From NCBI GenBank assembly GCA_019247515.1, contig JAFAOS010000048.1, forward strand, positions 1 through 49,614: a DNA stretch of 49,614 bases, read 5' to 3'. Source of the DNA: Chloroflexota bacterium. GTDB taxonomy: Bacteria; Chloroflexota; UBA6077; CF-72. Shown piece after piece: positions 23,727 through 31,845 of this stretch; the stretch's first letter is position 1, and each line of letters opens with the position of its first letter. The position numbers were made by a program, and so were the translations under genes. The notes below the pieces were generated by a model, which saw only the letters and a list, made by a program, of their open reading frames with translations, ran no database searches and was not told the origin of the DNA.

Positions 23727-24829
23727 TTCGGCGGATCCTGACCATTGCCGACGATGTGGAGGAGCTGCTCGGCGCGATGGTCGCAAGTATGCCGCTCGAG
23801 GATCGTCTGTCGACCGTGTCCGCCGAGGGCGGTTCTCAGCGCGTCGTCCGAACAGAACCTGCGAATCAGCTCGCGCATCTCGTCGGGCGAGCGGGCGACA
23901 GCATAGTCGGCGCCGGCCTCGAACAGGTCGTCGGTGTCGTCCCAGGGTAGAGAGATCAGGCACGCGCCGCTCGCTAGCGCCTCGAAGACGCGGATGGTCG
24001 GCGTTCCTGGCAGCAGCTCAACGTACTGTCGGCGTGGAATGTGGAGCACGACCCGAGCGGCGCTGTAGATGCTCGGGACCAACACGTTGGGAACCCACCC
24101 GCCGTAGTCGATGTCGAGTCCATTGTTGAGCCGAGCCAGGACCTTCTCGGGATATCGGACGCCGTAGACGGCGTACGTGAGGTCCGGCATCGACAGCCGC
24201 GGCGTGAACACGTAGTCCTCCAGCTCAGCCGAGCGGTCGCCGTCGCCGTAATTGCCGACGAACACGACGTCGGTCACCTTGGGCACGTCCAGTGGAGAAA
24301 AGACGGTGACGTCGGCGGCTTCGTGCAGCACACTCACCCGGTCGAACCCAAGCAACCGGTAGCGCTCGGCCAACGATGGACTGAACGCCAGGATGCCGGT
24401 ATACGCCTCGAGACCCAGCGACGAGCGGTACTCGACGTCGAGGACGACGCGGTAATGCGTGTCGTGAAAATACGCCGGTTTACCCGTCTCCCGACACAAC
24501 TGGCCCAGGCGGCGAATGACACTCGCGTCGTTCCATTCATGGACCACGCACACATCGGCGTCGGCAACGCGCCCACGCAACCAGCTTTCCAGGTCAGCGT
24601 CAAGCGAATAGCGTTCAAATTTGAGGTCTGGAAAGCGGTCGACGAAGTCCCCCACTGCCGTCGGCCTCAACCGCAGCAGGTTGCTGAGCGACCAGTTGTC
24701 CACCTGCTCGTAACACACCACGGGGTGCCCGCGTGACTGCAGCGCGCGCATGAGCCCGCGCAGAAAGTGCGCGTTGCCATGGTTCCAGTCCGATATGACA
24801 GACTGGTAGAAGAACCCGAAGCGTGTCAT
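23723..24829 (-). CDS. CgeB-like glycosyltransferase (diverged)
   Basis: A 368-residue GT-B glycosyltransferase. MTRFGFFYQSVISDWNHGNAHFLRGLMRAL opens the acceptor half, HEWNDASVIRRLG and YFHDTHYRVVLD lie in the middle, and VFVGNYGDGDRSAELEDYVF with GTPTIRVFEALASGACLISLPW forms the donor half. Similar proteins occur in other bacterial glycan clusters that include CgeB enzymes. The ATG overlaps the upstream stop (ATGA). Whether it adds sugar or acts on a carrier cannot be told. Confidence 0.87.
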   Translation of the reverse strand: MTRFGFFYQSVISDWNHGNAHFLRGLMRALQSRGHPVVCYEQVDNWSLSNLLRLRPTAVGDFVDRFPDLKFERYSLDADLESWLRGRVADADVCVVHEWNDASVIRRLGQLCRETGKPAYFHDTHYRVVLDVEYRSSLGLEAYTGILAFSPSLAERYRLLGFDRVSVLHEAADVTVFSPLDVPKVTDVVFVGNYGDGDRSAELEDYVFTPRLSMPDLTYAVYGVRYPEKVLARLNNGLDIDYGGWVPNVLVPSIYSAARVVLHIPRRQYVELLPGTPTIRVFEALASGACLISLPWDDTDDLFEAGADYAVARSPDEMRELIRRFCSDDALRTALGGHGRQTILERHTCDHRAEQLLHIVGNGQDPPK

Positions 24830-25911
24830 GCGACGCGCCTCATGCAGGTCGTGGCATAGACGGCGCGATACTGGGCAGCCATGCGCGCGGCCGAGTAGCT
24901 CGACTGCGCTCGCGCCCGCGCGGCGCGCGCAAACGCCTGCCGCACATCCGACTGCGCCAGAAGTAGACGCCACTTGCGTCGAAGGTCGTCGGCGTCACCG
25001 GATTTGAAAAAGCACGCGGCGCCGTCCCAGAGCTCGCGATACGACGGGATGTCGCTGAGCAGCAGGGCGCAGCCGTGCTGCGCGGCTTGCAGCGGCACGA
25101 GCCCGAAGGGGTCGTAGCGCGCCGGAGAAAGATACACGCTGATGCGGTCCAGCAAGTTCTGGAGGTCAGCGCGGTCGAGCACTCCGAGGGGATGCAGGGG
25201 TGGAGGCACTTCGGCTGCCATCAGCGATTCAGGATGGCGACGCTCGCCCGCGAGCAGCACCTCTCCAGGCGTCCAACCGCTCGCGGCCGTCGCGGCCAGT
25301 GAAACGTTCTTTGCGGCGTCCCAGATGCGCCCGGCGACAAGCGTGGTTGGCTGCCGGGGCGCGTTGGCGGGGCTGGCTGACCACCCGTTGTGGATGACCT
25401 CGATGTCGCGGCCGCACGCGTACAGCTCCTGGACTTCCTGGGCGAGAAAGCGCGAAACCGCCACCACGCGAGTGGCGCGGACAAGAGCGTCACGCACAAG
25501 GTCGCGATACGCCATCCATTCGGGGGGGATCACGGCCGTACCGAGTGTCCAGCGCCGCCAGCTCAACACGTCGCTGTGTAGCGTCAGGACGACTGGCACA
25601 TCGACCTCCGCACACGCGGCGGCGAACTGGTTCGCGTGGATCAGGTCGTATCCCTGAGTGGCGATGTGGCTGACCAGTTGTCGCGTGTGGGCCACATCGG
25701 CCGCCGAATCTTGCATCCATTCGAGCTTCACCGGCTCGACGCGCAGCGCGGCGCCGGCGGCGGCGGCGTCCGCGCGCTGCGCGACAGTTGGAACGCCCAG
25801 GGCCAGGAGCGTCACCTGCCAGTCAGCTGAGAGTTCGGCCGCCAGACAGACGCTGAAGTCCCACACGCCACCAACCACGTCCGTGGTCAGCAGCACGCGC
25901 GGGCGGCTCAC
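24826..25911 (-). CDS. GT4-family glycosyltransferase
   Basis: A 361-residue GT-B enzyme of family 4. The N-terminal half begins RVLLTTDVVGGVWDFSVCLAAEL and includes DLIHANQFAAACAEVDVPVVLTLHSDV; the C-terminal half has VAGRIWDAAKNVSLAATAASG and the donor motif YLSPARYDPFGLVPLQAAQHGCALLLSDIPSYRELW (the EX7E site is relaxed, with Q in place of the first E). I chose GTG 25911, which overlaps the epimerase stop by 4 bp (GTGA), over the longer open frame. Substrates unknown. Confidence 0.9.
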   Translation of the reverse strand: MSRPRVLLTTDVVGGVWDFSVCLAAELSADWQVTLLALGVPTVAQRADAAAAGAALRVEPVKLEWMQDSAADVAHTRQLVSHIATQGYDLIHANQFAAACAEVDVPVVLTLHSDVLSWRRWTLGTAVIPPEWMAYRDLVRDALVRATRVVAVSRFLAQEVQELYACGRDIEVIHNGWSASPANAPRQPTTLVAGRIWDAAKNVSLAATAASGWTPGEVLLAGERRHPESLMAAEVPPPLHPLGVLDRADLQNLLDRISVYLSPARYDPFGLVPLQAAQHGCALLLSDIPSYRELWDGAACFFKSGDADDLRRKWRLLLAQSDVRQAFARAARARAQSSYSAARMAAQYRAVYATTCMRRVA

Positions 25912-27071
25912 GCGGTCGGGCCTGTCTGAATCGCGCGCGTGAGGAGACCGTCGGACTGCGTCAGCACCAGGTCCGGCGTGTGTCCGTTGGAGCGGGCGCC
26001 GTCCGCCAGAATTCGGGCCCAGGCCCACAGGCGCTCAAGGCCGTCGTCGATCTGGACTCGCGGCGACCAGCCAAAGTCACGCTGCGCCTTGCACGTGTCG
26101 CTGACGTAGATCGGCTGATCGCCGGGACGCCAGGTGCTGAAGCGTGCCGCGAGCGAATGGCCGGCAAGACGTTCCAGTCGCGGCCGGAGCTCGTGCCAGA
26201 TCGAGATGGCCTGCGACGGCCCGCCGCCGATGTTGTACACGTTGCCGGCCGTGCGTTCGATCCTCAGCGCCGCCAGTCTGAACGCGCGCACGAGGTCGTC
26301 GATGTACAGCAGGTCGCGCACTTGCTTGCCATTGCCGTAAATCATGAGCGGCCGGTCTTCGGCGACAGCACGCATAAAGTGGGCGACCCAGCCCTGGTCC
26401 TCGTTGCCGAACTGACGCGGACCATAAATGCAGGACATGCGGAAGACCACCGTGCGCAGACCATAAATGCGCGAGTAATCGTGGACGTACTGGTCAGCCG
26501 CGCCTTTTGAGCAGCCGTACGGCGAATGGAAATCGAGCGGCTCCGACTCGTCGATGCCGCGCGCGTCGATTTCGGGATCGCAAAAACGGTAGCGCGTATC
26601 TGACTCGGCGGCGCGCCGGTGCGGGAGGGCGCCATAGACTTTGTTTGTCGAGGTAAAGAAGAGCATTGGCGGTGTGCGCGCCTGACTGCCGCGCACCGCT
26701 TCCAGCACGTTGTGCGTGCCGCAGAGATTGACGTCGAGGTCCTCCCGGGGCTCGACCACCGAGCGGGTGACCGCGGTCTGTGCCGCGAAGTGATAGACGA
26801 TGTGCGCGTCGGCTTCGCCGACAACCGACCGCACCGCCTGGGTGTCGCGGACGTCACCTCGCGTAAAGCACAAGCTGCCCGGCGGCGCCATGCTCTGCAG
26901 CCACTCCAGGTTGCGCTCGCTGCCGGGCCGGGCGAGGCTGTCGAACACGGTGACGCGGTGGCCCTCGCGGAGGAACGCGGCTGAGACGTTGCTCCCGATG
27001 AATCCGGCGCCGCCGGTGACGACAACATGCAACCGGTCGTCGCCGCGACGATCAGCAGTGGACGTCGTCAT
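25908..27071 (-). CDS. NAD-dependent epimerase, CDP-paratose 2-epimerase-like
   Basis: A 387-residue extended SDR. TGGAGFIGSN (about 19-28) binds NAD, FTSTNKVYGALPHRR is the catalytic Ser/Thr strand, and SPYGCSKGAADQ is the Tyr-x3-Lys dyad. The run DSLARPGSERNLEWL, DES.PLDFHSPYGCSKG and RMSCIYGPRQFGNEDQGWVAHF is what I associate with CDP-paratose/tyvelose 2-epimerase (RfbE), though the nucleotide and sugar are inferred. ATG 27071 has GGAG 7 nt upstream; GTG 27077 would give a GTGA overlap with the HTH gene. It is the only sugar-nucleotide epimerase in the locus, and no 3,6-dideoxyhexose genes (rfbF, rfbG, rfbH) are nearby. Confidence 0.9.
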   Translation of the reverse strand: MTTSTADRRGDDRLHVVVTGGAGFIGSNVSAAFLREGHRVTVFDSLARPGSERNLEWLQSMAPPGSLCFTRGDVRDTQAVRSVVGEADAHIVYHFAAQTAVTRSVVEPREDLDVNLCGTHNVLEAVRGSQARTPPMLFFTSTNKVYGALPHRRAAESDTRYRFCDPEIDARGIDESEPLDFHSPYGCSKGAADQYVHDYSRIYGLRTVVFRMSCIYGPRQFGNEDQGWVAHFMRAVAEDRPLMIYGNGKQVRDLLYIDDLVRAFRLAALRIERTAGNVYNIGGGPSQAISIWHELRPRLERLAGHSLAARFSTWRPGDQPIYVSDTCKAQRDFGWSPRVQIDDGLERLWAWARILADGARSNGHTPDLVLTQSDGLLTRAIQTGPTA

Positions 27072-27073
27072 GC

Positions 27074-27292
27074 TCACACTCCGCTGCCAGGCGAAGACCG
27101 GGTATCCTCTGGGGCCGTCGGCAAAGCGATGAAGCGCTGGACCTCAGATTCGGGAACGCGATAGCCCAGTCGTGTGCCGCCGGGGCGGACGGCGCGCAAT
27201 CTTCCGCTGCGTATCCAGCGGCGCACCGTTTCCGGTGACGAGCGCACGCGCTCGGCAACCTCTCGCACTGTGAGCAAGCGTTGATCGTTCAA
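27074..27292 (-). CDS. Helix-turn-helix (excisionase/MerR-like) protein
   Basis: A 72-residue winged-helix DNA-binding protein of the excisionase/MerR-N type: LLTVREVAERVRSSPETVRRWIRSGRLRAVRPGGTRLGYRVPESEVQRF covers almost the whole chain. It is free-standing, with no integrase nearby, so a regulatory role is likelier than excision. It precedes the epimerase with no gap and follows a 104-bp non-coding gap containing the direct repeat GAGAACCTC, so it may autoregulate the downstream half of the glycosylation operon. Confidence 0.85.
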   Translation of the reverse strand: MNDQRLLTVREVAERVRSSPETVRRWIRSGRLRAVRPGGTRLGYRVPESEVQRFIALPTAPEDTRSSPGSGV

Positions 27293-27346
27293 GGCGTTCT
27301 AATCCGTGAAAATGATCTGGAGTCCGACGCTGCCCATCCCAGTGTC

Positions 27347-27374
27347 GAGAACCTCGCGTTGTCGTGAGAACCTC
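27347..27374. promoter_or_regulatory. GAGAACCTC direct repeat upstream of HTH gene
   Basis: GAGAACCTC occurs at 27347-27355 and 27366-27374, a 19-bp period, about 55-80 bp upstream of the HTH gene start. Each copy is palindromic at its ends (GAG..CTC). This is the only sizeable gap in the leftward operon, so it is a reasonable place for an internal promoter and operator. Confidence 0.4.
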
Positions 27375-27396
27375 TACATTCAGCGTACAACACGAT

Positions 27397-28341
27397 TCAA
27401 GTAGCCGCAAGGTTGGTCAAGTCGCGACTAATCTGTTGGGTGCTGACGGGTGCGTAGCGACGCACAATTGTCTCGCAGAAATCCGCGAAATCTGACAACT
27501 GGAGTGGCGGACTGGTATGGTGGGGAACGCGACCGGCGCGCGCCGGCGTGAAACACAATGTCAGCGTTACGTCGAATGGCTCGAGCCGTCGCATGACCCA
27601 GTCGAACCAATCCACGGCGTCGGGCCGATCCCAGTCGGCCCAGCCAATTCCGGTCCGCAGTCGACGCACGCCGAGGCCGTCCAGCAGACCCAGCATGCGC
27701 TGGAAGCGCGCTTCTTCACGCCAGTACACCCATTCGCACACGCCAACACCCCGCTGCGCCCATCGGGCCAGGCGCGCGGCGGCCGGTTTTGGCTTCCCGC
27801 GGGCATCGCACACGCCCATGCGGAAATGCCGGTAATAGGCCATGCCTTCCGAACCTCGGTGACGGGTGACCGCCTCCCAGTTTTCGGGGAGGTCCATCAG
27901 GCTATACCAGAAGACGCGCTCGACCGACGGCGCGAGCTGCTCCAGCAGGGCGTCGACGGCCCACGCCTGGAGTGCCTCCGACGCGATGCTCGAGGCGCCC
28001 ACCTCGGTGGCCCACACCGGCTTGCCGCGCGCCGCCGCACGCAGAGCATGAACGCGCCCGGACCACTCGTCCAGATGCCAGCGGTTCCAGTCCAGTGGAA
28101 AACCGTGCACAGCCACGACGTCCACCGCGTCGTGGACGCCGCGGCTGAACACGTTCTGAACGAATGCTGGATCGATCGGCGAGATACCTCCCAGCACTCG
28201 TGTCAGTCCTGGTGCGACATACTCCAGGCGTTGACCCGCCAGGCGGATCATCTCGGCGAACTCCGACCAGTCCTGGTCCTGGGTGCGATCCCAGTGTGAC
28301 AGGTTATTTGGCTCGTTCCAGAGCATCACTGCTTCGATCAC
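27397..28341 (-). CDS. Glycoside-hydrolase-like TIM-barrel protein, apparently circularly permuted
   Basis: A 314-residue protein related to the beta-xylosidase-like (clan GH-A) proteins found with glycosyltransferase clusters. It starts at the motif that normally lies in mid-protein: VIEAVMLWNEPNN, with the presumed acid/base E10, then VLGGISPIDPAF, VVAVHGFPLDWNRW and KPVWATEVGAS with the presumed nucleophile E113, then VFWYSLMD. Only after residue 199 come the strands that normally start the barrel: VGVCEWVYWREEARFQRML, LGVRRLRTGIGWADWDRP, VTLTLCFTPARAG, HHTSPP and FCETIVRRYAP. The order is thus beta4-8 then beta1-3. GTG 28341 overlaps the methyltransferase stop (GTGA). It could still fold as a closed barrel, or be a rearranged relic. 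Activity is inferred. Confidence 0.75.
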   Translation of the reverse strand: MIEAVMLWNEPNNLSHWDRTQDQDWSEFAEMIRLAGQRLEYVAPGLTRVLGGISPIDPAFVQNVFSRGVHDAVDVVAVHGFPLDWNRWHLDEWSGRVHALRAAARGKPVWATEVGASSIASEALQAWAVDALLEQLAPSVERVFWYSLMDLPENWEAVTRHRGSEGMAYYRHFRMGVCDARGKPKPAAARLARWAQRGVGVCEWVYWREEARFQRMLGLLDGLGVRRLRTGIGWADWDRPDAVDWFDWVMRRLEPFDVTLTLCFTPARAGRVPHHTSPPLQLSDFADFCETIVRRYAPVSTQQISRDLTNLAAT

Positions 28342-29069
28342 GTGGCGCCTGTTATGGGTGTGGGCTCGCAAACGTACACCTCTTGGCACGGGTGATCCAA
28401 CACGCTGAGATTGCACGTCCGCAGCAGCGCCCGCGTGCAGGCGGGATTGGGAATCCACCAGTTGGTCTTGTCGCCGGCGTAGCGGTGTTCGATGAAATAC
28501 ATGCGCGGAAACCGCTCGTCGAAGAACACGTCGCGTTCGTCGAACGGAAGGTCATCCGCGAAGTCGGTTATGTCCCAACTGCCGCGTTCCATCGTCTGAA
28601 ACAGCAACCTGCCGCGCACCAGCCTGGCGACCTTCTCGAGGGCATACAGCGGATGGCGCAGGTGGTACAGCACACCCATGAATACCACAAAGTCGAAGGA
28701 CTCCGTGCCGACAAGCCGGTCGATGTCGTACACGTCGCCCCGCACGAACTCCACGTCCAGTCCGAGTTGCTCGGCGGCAAAGCGCGCCTGAGTCAGGTAC
28801 GCGGGATCGTGGTCCACGCCCAGCACGCGGCTGGCGCCGCGGCGCTTCATCTCGAACGAGTAGAAGCCAGCGTTGCAACCGATGTCGAGCACGGATAGAC
28901 CGTGCAGGTCATCCGGCACCGCTTGCTTGAAGAACTGCCAGAAGTTCGCCGGGAAGTCGCCGAGAGGGTGCAGTGGGGCGGTCTGGACCTCCTCCACCTG
29001 GTCGCGAAGGCGCAGGTTGTGAAACCAGGGGCCGAGCTCGGAGACCCGTCTCTGTAACAACGAGGTCAT
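28338..29069 (-). CDS. SAM-dependent methyltransferase (CmoB-like, TIGR04290 type)
   Basis: A 243-residue class I methyltransferase with a short N-terminal helical part (PWFHNLRLRDQVEEVQTAPLHPLGDFP) as in CmoB-like enzymes, then the SAM motif VLDIGCNAGFYSFEMKRRGA, VLGVDHDPAYLTQARFA, GDVYDIDRL and VVFMGVLYHLRHPLYALEKV. The pattern, including FFDERFPRMYFIEHRYAGDKTNWWIPN, is that of the TIGR04290 group, which I recall being linked to glycosyltransferase clusters. The likely job is O-methylation of a sugar or of a carrier, not tRNA modification. It overlaps both neighbours by 4 bp (ATGA in front, GTGA behind). Confidence 0.9.
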   Translation of the reverse strand: MTSLLQRRVSELGPWFHNLRLRDQVEEVQTAPLHPLGDFPANFWQFFKQAVPDDLHGLSVLDIGCNAGFYSFEMKRRGASRVLGVDHDPAYLTQARFAAEQLGLDVEFVRGDVYDIDRLVGTESFDFVVFMGVLYHLRHPLYALEKVARLVRGRLLFQTMERGSWDITDFADDLPFDERDVFFDERFPRMYFIEHRYAGDKTNWWIPNPACTRALLRTCNLSVLDHPCQEVYVCEPTPITGAT

Positions 29070-29803
29070 ACGCTCTCTCGCAGGGCGCTGATGGCCGCGC
29101 GGTAGCCCTCAACGGTTCCGACGTCGAAGTAGCGTTCGCCCGCGCGGATTCCGCGAGCGCGGCCGCCGCGGCGCAGGTATTCGTTGACGAGCGTGCCGAT
29201 GTACTCGTCGCCGCGCCCCGGTGCGCACCAGAGCGCGTGCAATTCCTGAAAGACGCGACCCGGCATGCGGAAGGCGCCCCATACCCAGTTGGTACTCGGC
29301 TGGCGCGCCTTGACCTGAACTTCGAGCACCTGCTCTCCGCGGGTCACCACCGCGTCGAACTGGTCCGGCCGGTCCACGCGAAACAGCAGGAACGAGAGCT
29401 CGCAACCGCCCAGGGCACAGTAGCCGCCGGCGGGGAACCAGACGGTGTCAGGCAGACCAATCAGCACTTCCTCATCGTCGCGCATGACCTGCAAGCCACG
29501 AAACAGCGCGTCGCACAGGCCGAGCGGCCGCTCCTGGACCACGTAGCAGAACCGACCGGCTTCGGAGTGACGCGAGTAATAGGTCAGGATGTCCGTCTTT
29601 TCGGGCGACAGCACGAAACAGATGCGATCCGCGCCCGCCAGCAGCATGCGCTCCACCAGAAACTCGCTGACCGCCTTCGGGCGTTCGACGCCGTGCTCGT
29701 CCCGCGTACTGCCGACCGGCAGCATTTCCTTGGAAAACGCCAGTGGCTGGAGCCGGCTCGCGGCGCCGGCGGCCGGCACGACGCCTAACACGCGGCCTCG
29801 CAC
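29066..29803 (-). CDS. Sugar-phosphate nucleotidyltransferase
   Basis: A 245-residue GT-A-like nucleotidyltransferase that would activate a sugar 1-phosphate. GVVPAAGAASRLQPLAFSKEMLPVG is the nucleotide-binding signature (with K of SKEMLP in place), LIGLPDTVWFP holds the metal-binding Asp region, and WVWGAFRMPGRVF and GERYFDVGTVEGYRAAI finish the fold. It resembles RfbA/RmlA but lacks the C-terminal extension. Start is GTG 29803 or, giving a 7-nt overlap with the glycosyltransferase stop, GTG 29791. The base and sugar specificity are unknown; since the epimerase resembles a CDP-sugar enzyme, CDP is possible. Confidence 0.88.
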   Translation of the reverse strand: MRGRVLGVVPAAGAASRLQPLAFSKEMLPVGSTRDEHGVERPKAVSEFLVERMLLAGADRICFVLSPEKTDILTYYSRHSEAGRFCYVVQERPLGLCDALFRGLQVMRDDEEVLIGLPDTVWFPAGGYCALGGCELSFLLFRVDRPDQFDAVVTRGEQVLEVQVKARQPSTNWVWGAFRMPGRVFQELHALWCAPGRGDEYIGTLVNEYLRRGGRARGIRAGERYFDVGTVEGYRAAISALRESV

Positions 29804-30867
29804 GCCGCCACCAGCTCGGCCGCGCGCGTCGCACCCGTATGCTGCGCCAGGGTCCGCTCGCGGGCGGCGGCGCTGATGCGCCGGACCTGCGCGTCGTCGG
29901 CCTCCAGCGCGTGCATGACCTGCTCCGGCGAATCGGCCACGACGATCTCAGCCTCGGGTTCGAAAAATGCGTCGAGGCCGGGCCACCGATCGGTCACAAT
30001 CGGCGCGCCGCACGCCGCGGCCTCGAAAAGCCGTCCGGATGGGGTGTATCCCCACGCCCGCATCGCGCGCCGCGTGACGTTCAGGGTCAGGCGATTGGCG
30101 GAATAAAAAGCCGGGTGCTGCGCCGGGTCGAGATGCAGGCGGCGGCCGACGTTGGCCGGCCAATCGATCTCGCTCGGATACAACGACCCGGCGAGGAAAA
30201 AACGATCGTCCGGCCGTCGACGCGCCGGCTCGAACAGCAACCGTTCAACACCTGGTTGACGGTCGGCCGCGTACGTGCCCAGATAGCCGAGAGCGCAGCG
30301 GAACTGGTGCGGCGGGTCGGCGACCGGCACGTGAACCTCGGGGTCCACTGACCCGTAGAGCGGTATGGCGCGTCTGGCGCCCCACCGCGACTCGAGCGCA
30401 TCGAGGATCGGACCCCCGGTAAAACTGAGGTACACGTCGAACTCGGGAATCAGGTCCGGCGTGAGATACTGGGCGCCACCAGGCACCGCGAGGCCGTGCT
30501 CCGCGAGCGCAGCCAGCGTGACAGGCGTGTCGAGGTCGTAAAAGGCGCGCACTGGACCACGCGCGCCGAGGACCAGCCGACACGCTTCCAGACCGTCTGG
30601 ACAGTACGAAGTCACCATCGCCACATCACACTCCTGCACGGACCGGCGCGCGCGGTTGACGACGGACGGCCAGTCGGAGTAGAGCACCAGATCGCAGAAA
30701 TCCGGCGCGGGCAGGTCGCGGCGCTGACGGTAGTAGTCGACGTCGCGCTCGAAGAACGTCGCGCGGTGGCCCGCTCGGTATAGCCCCTTGAGCAGGCCCC
30801 GCAGCGGAGTCGCGTGGCCATTGGCCCAGGCCGACGAAAGGGTCATGCCGAAGATCGTGAAGCGCAA
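29785..30867 (-). CDS. CgeB-like glycosyltransferase (copy 3)
   Basis: A 360-residue GT-B glycosyltransferase closely related to copy 1: RFTIFGMTLSSAWANGHATPLRGLLKGL aligns with RLAIYGLSLSSSWGNGHAIPFRG, AFYDLDTPVTLAALAEHG with FFYDIDTPVTLTELSRSG, and ALGYLGTYAADRQPGVERLLF with VLGYMGTYAADRQPRLQELLL. The donor site is MRAWGYTPSGRLFEAAACGAPIVTDRWPGL. I chose TTG 30867 because it gives MRFTIFG at the same place as copy 1 and the identical 360-residue length; ATG 30897 is the alternative. It is the first gene of the leftward arm. Confidence 0.88.
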   Translation of the reverse strand: MRFTIFGMTLSSAWANGHATPLRGLLKGLYRAGHRATFFERDVDYYRQRRDLPAPDFCDLVLYSDWPSVVNRARRSVQECDVAMVTSYCPDGLEACRLVLGARGPVRAFYDLDTPVTLAALAEHGLAVPGGAQYLTPDLIPEFDVYLSFTGGPILDALESRWGARRAIPLYGSVDPEVHVPVADPPHQFRCALGYLGTYAADRQPGVERLLFEPARRRPDDRFFLAGSLYPSEIDWPANVGRRLHLDPAQHPAFYSANRLTLNVTRRAMRAWGYTPSGRLFEAAACGAPIVTDRWPGLDAFFEPEAEIVVADSPEQVMHALEADDAQVRRISAAARERTLAQHTGATRAAELVAACEAAC

Positions 30868-30939
30868 GAGATCCGCTCGGCCCCTTGCAGAGTGCATGCC
30901 ACCCGCCGCGCGGGCACGCCGCTTGCCCCTGGCCGTGGT
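30868..30939. promoter_or_regulatory. Divergent promoter region of the glycosylation locus
   Basis: With the starts chosen here, about 72 bp separate the leftward eleven-gene arm from the rightward three-gene arm. The region must hold both promoters, but I cannot pick convincing -10/-35 boxes. If ATG 30897 and GTG 30892 are the real starts, the two arms would overlap head to head and the promoters would lie inside genes. Confidence 0.4.
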
Positions 30940-31845
30940 GTGGCGCACGCACCGGATGTCTTGCGGGGCGCCGTCGAGCTGTGGACCACGGCGATGCGCG
31001 AGGGGGACTTCGAACGCGCCTGGCGCGTCGCCGACGACCAGATTGCTCGCCGACCACCCGGTGCGACCTGCTGGCATCTGCCGCGCCATGAACAGTGGAT
31101 CTGGAACGGTGCGCCACTGGACGATGCGCGTGTGCTGGTGCGCTGCTATCACGGTCTCGGCGACACGCTGCAGTTCGCCCGTTTCCTGCCCGAGCTGCGG
31201 GCTCGGGCATCGCAGACCACTGTCTGGGTCCAGCCGTTCCTTGCACCGTTGCTGGCAACGATGGCTGACATCGGACGGCTCCTGCCGCTTCACGATGGCG
31301 ATCCGTGCGTGGATTACGATGTGGATATCGAAATCATGGAGCTTGCGCACGCTCTGCGGGTGACACCCCAGGTCCTGCCTGGCCGAATTCCGTACCTGCA
31401 CGTGCCGCCTGGTTCGCGGCCGAGCAAGCAGTTTTCGGTCGGAGTTGTGACGCAAGCGGGCAAATGGGACGAGGAGCGTTCGATTCTTCCCAGTCAACTG
31501 GACCTCGGCGTCGAGGGTGTCGCGCTCTTCAGTCTGCAGCTCGCGCCGCCGTTACCGGGTATGCGCGATGCCAGCACGCCCGACCCACTGCTGCTGGCGG
31601 CGCGCGTGCAGGCCATGGACCTGGTGATCACGGTCGATACGATGCTCGCCCATCTGGCGGGCGCGCTCGGCGTGCGCACGTGGGTGCTGCTGCCGTTCGA
31701 CGCCGATTGGCGGTGGCTGACCGACAGGACGGATTCGCCCTGGTATCCGACCGTGCGGCTGTGGCGCCAACCACGCCCGGGCGACTGGCGGTCGGTGCTC
31801 GACGCCGTTCGGGTGGAGCTCAGCACGTGCGCGCGTTGCGGTTAG
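30940..31845 (+). CDS. GT9/TPR-type glycosyltransferase-like protein
   Basis: A 301-residue protein. The N-terminal VELWTTAMREGDFERAWRVADDQIARRP looks like one TPR-like repeat, then ARVLVRCYHGLGDTLQFARFLPELRARASQTTVWVQPFLAPLL matches the start of GT9 heptosyltransferase-like domains that follow TPRs in other bacteria. The C-terminal half includes MDLVITVDTMLAHLAGALGVRTWVLLPFDADWRWLTDRTDSPWYPTVRLWRQ, the family's donor-site end. GTG 30940 is the chosen start; GTG 30892 would add 16 residues. It is the first gene of the rightward arm and overlaps the next gene by 19 nt. Confidence 0.82.
   Translation: MAHAPDVLRGAVELWTTAMREGDFERAWRVADDQIARRPPGATCWHLPRHEQWIWNGAPLDDARVLVRCYHGLGDTLQFARFLPELRARASQTTVWVQPFLAPLLATMADIGRLLPLHDGDPCVDYDVDIEIMELAHALRVTPQVLPGRIPYLHVPPGSRPSKQFSVGVVTQAGKWDEERSILPSQLDLGVEGVALFSLQLAPPLPGMRDASTPDPLLLAARVQAMDLVITVDTMLAHLAGALGVRTWVLLPFDADWRWLTDRTDSPWYPTVRLWRQPRPGDWRSVLDAVRVELSTCARCG

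Noticed and set aside
27074..27292. Excisionase of an integrated element
   Set aside because: There is no integrase, no attachment-like duplication and no phage gene nearby; it is tightly coupled to the epimerase gene.
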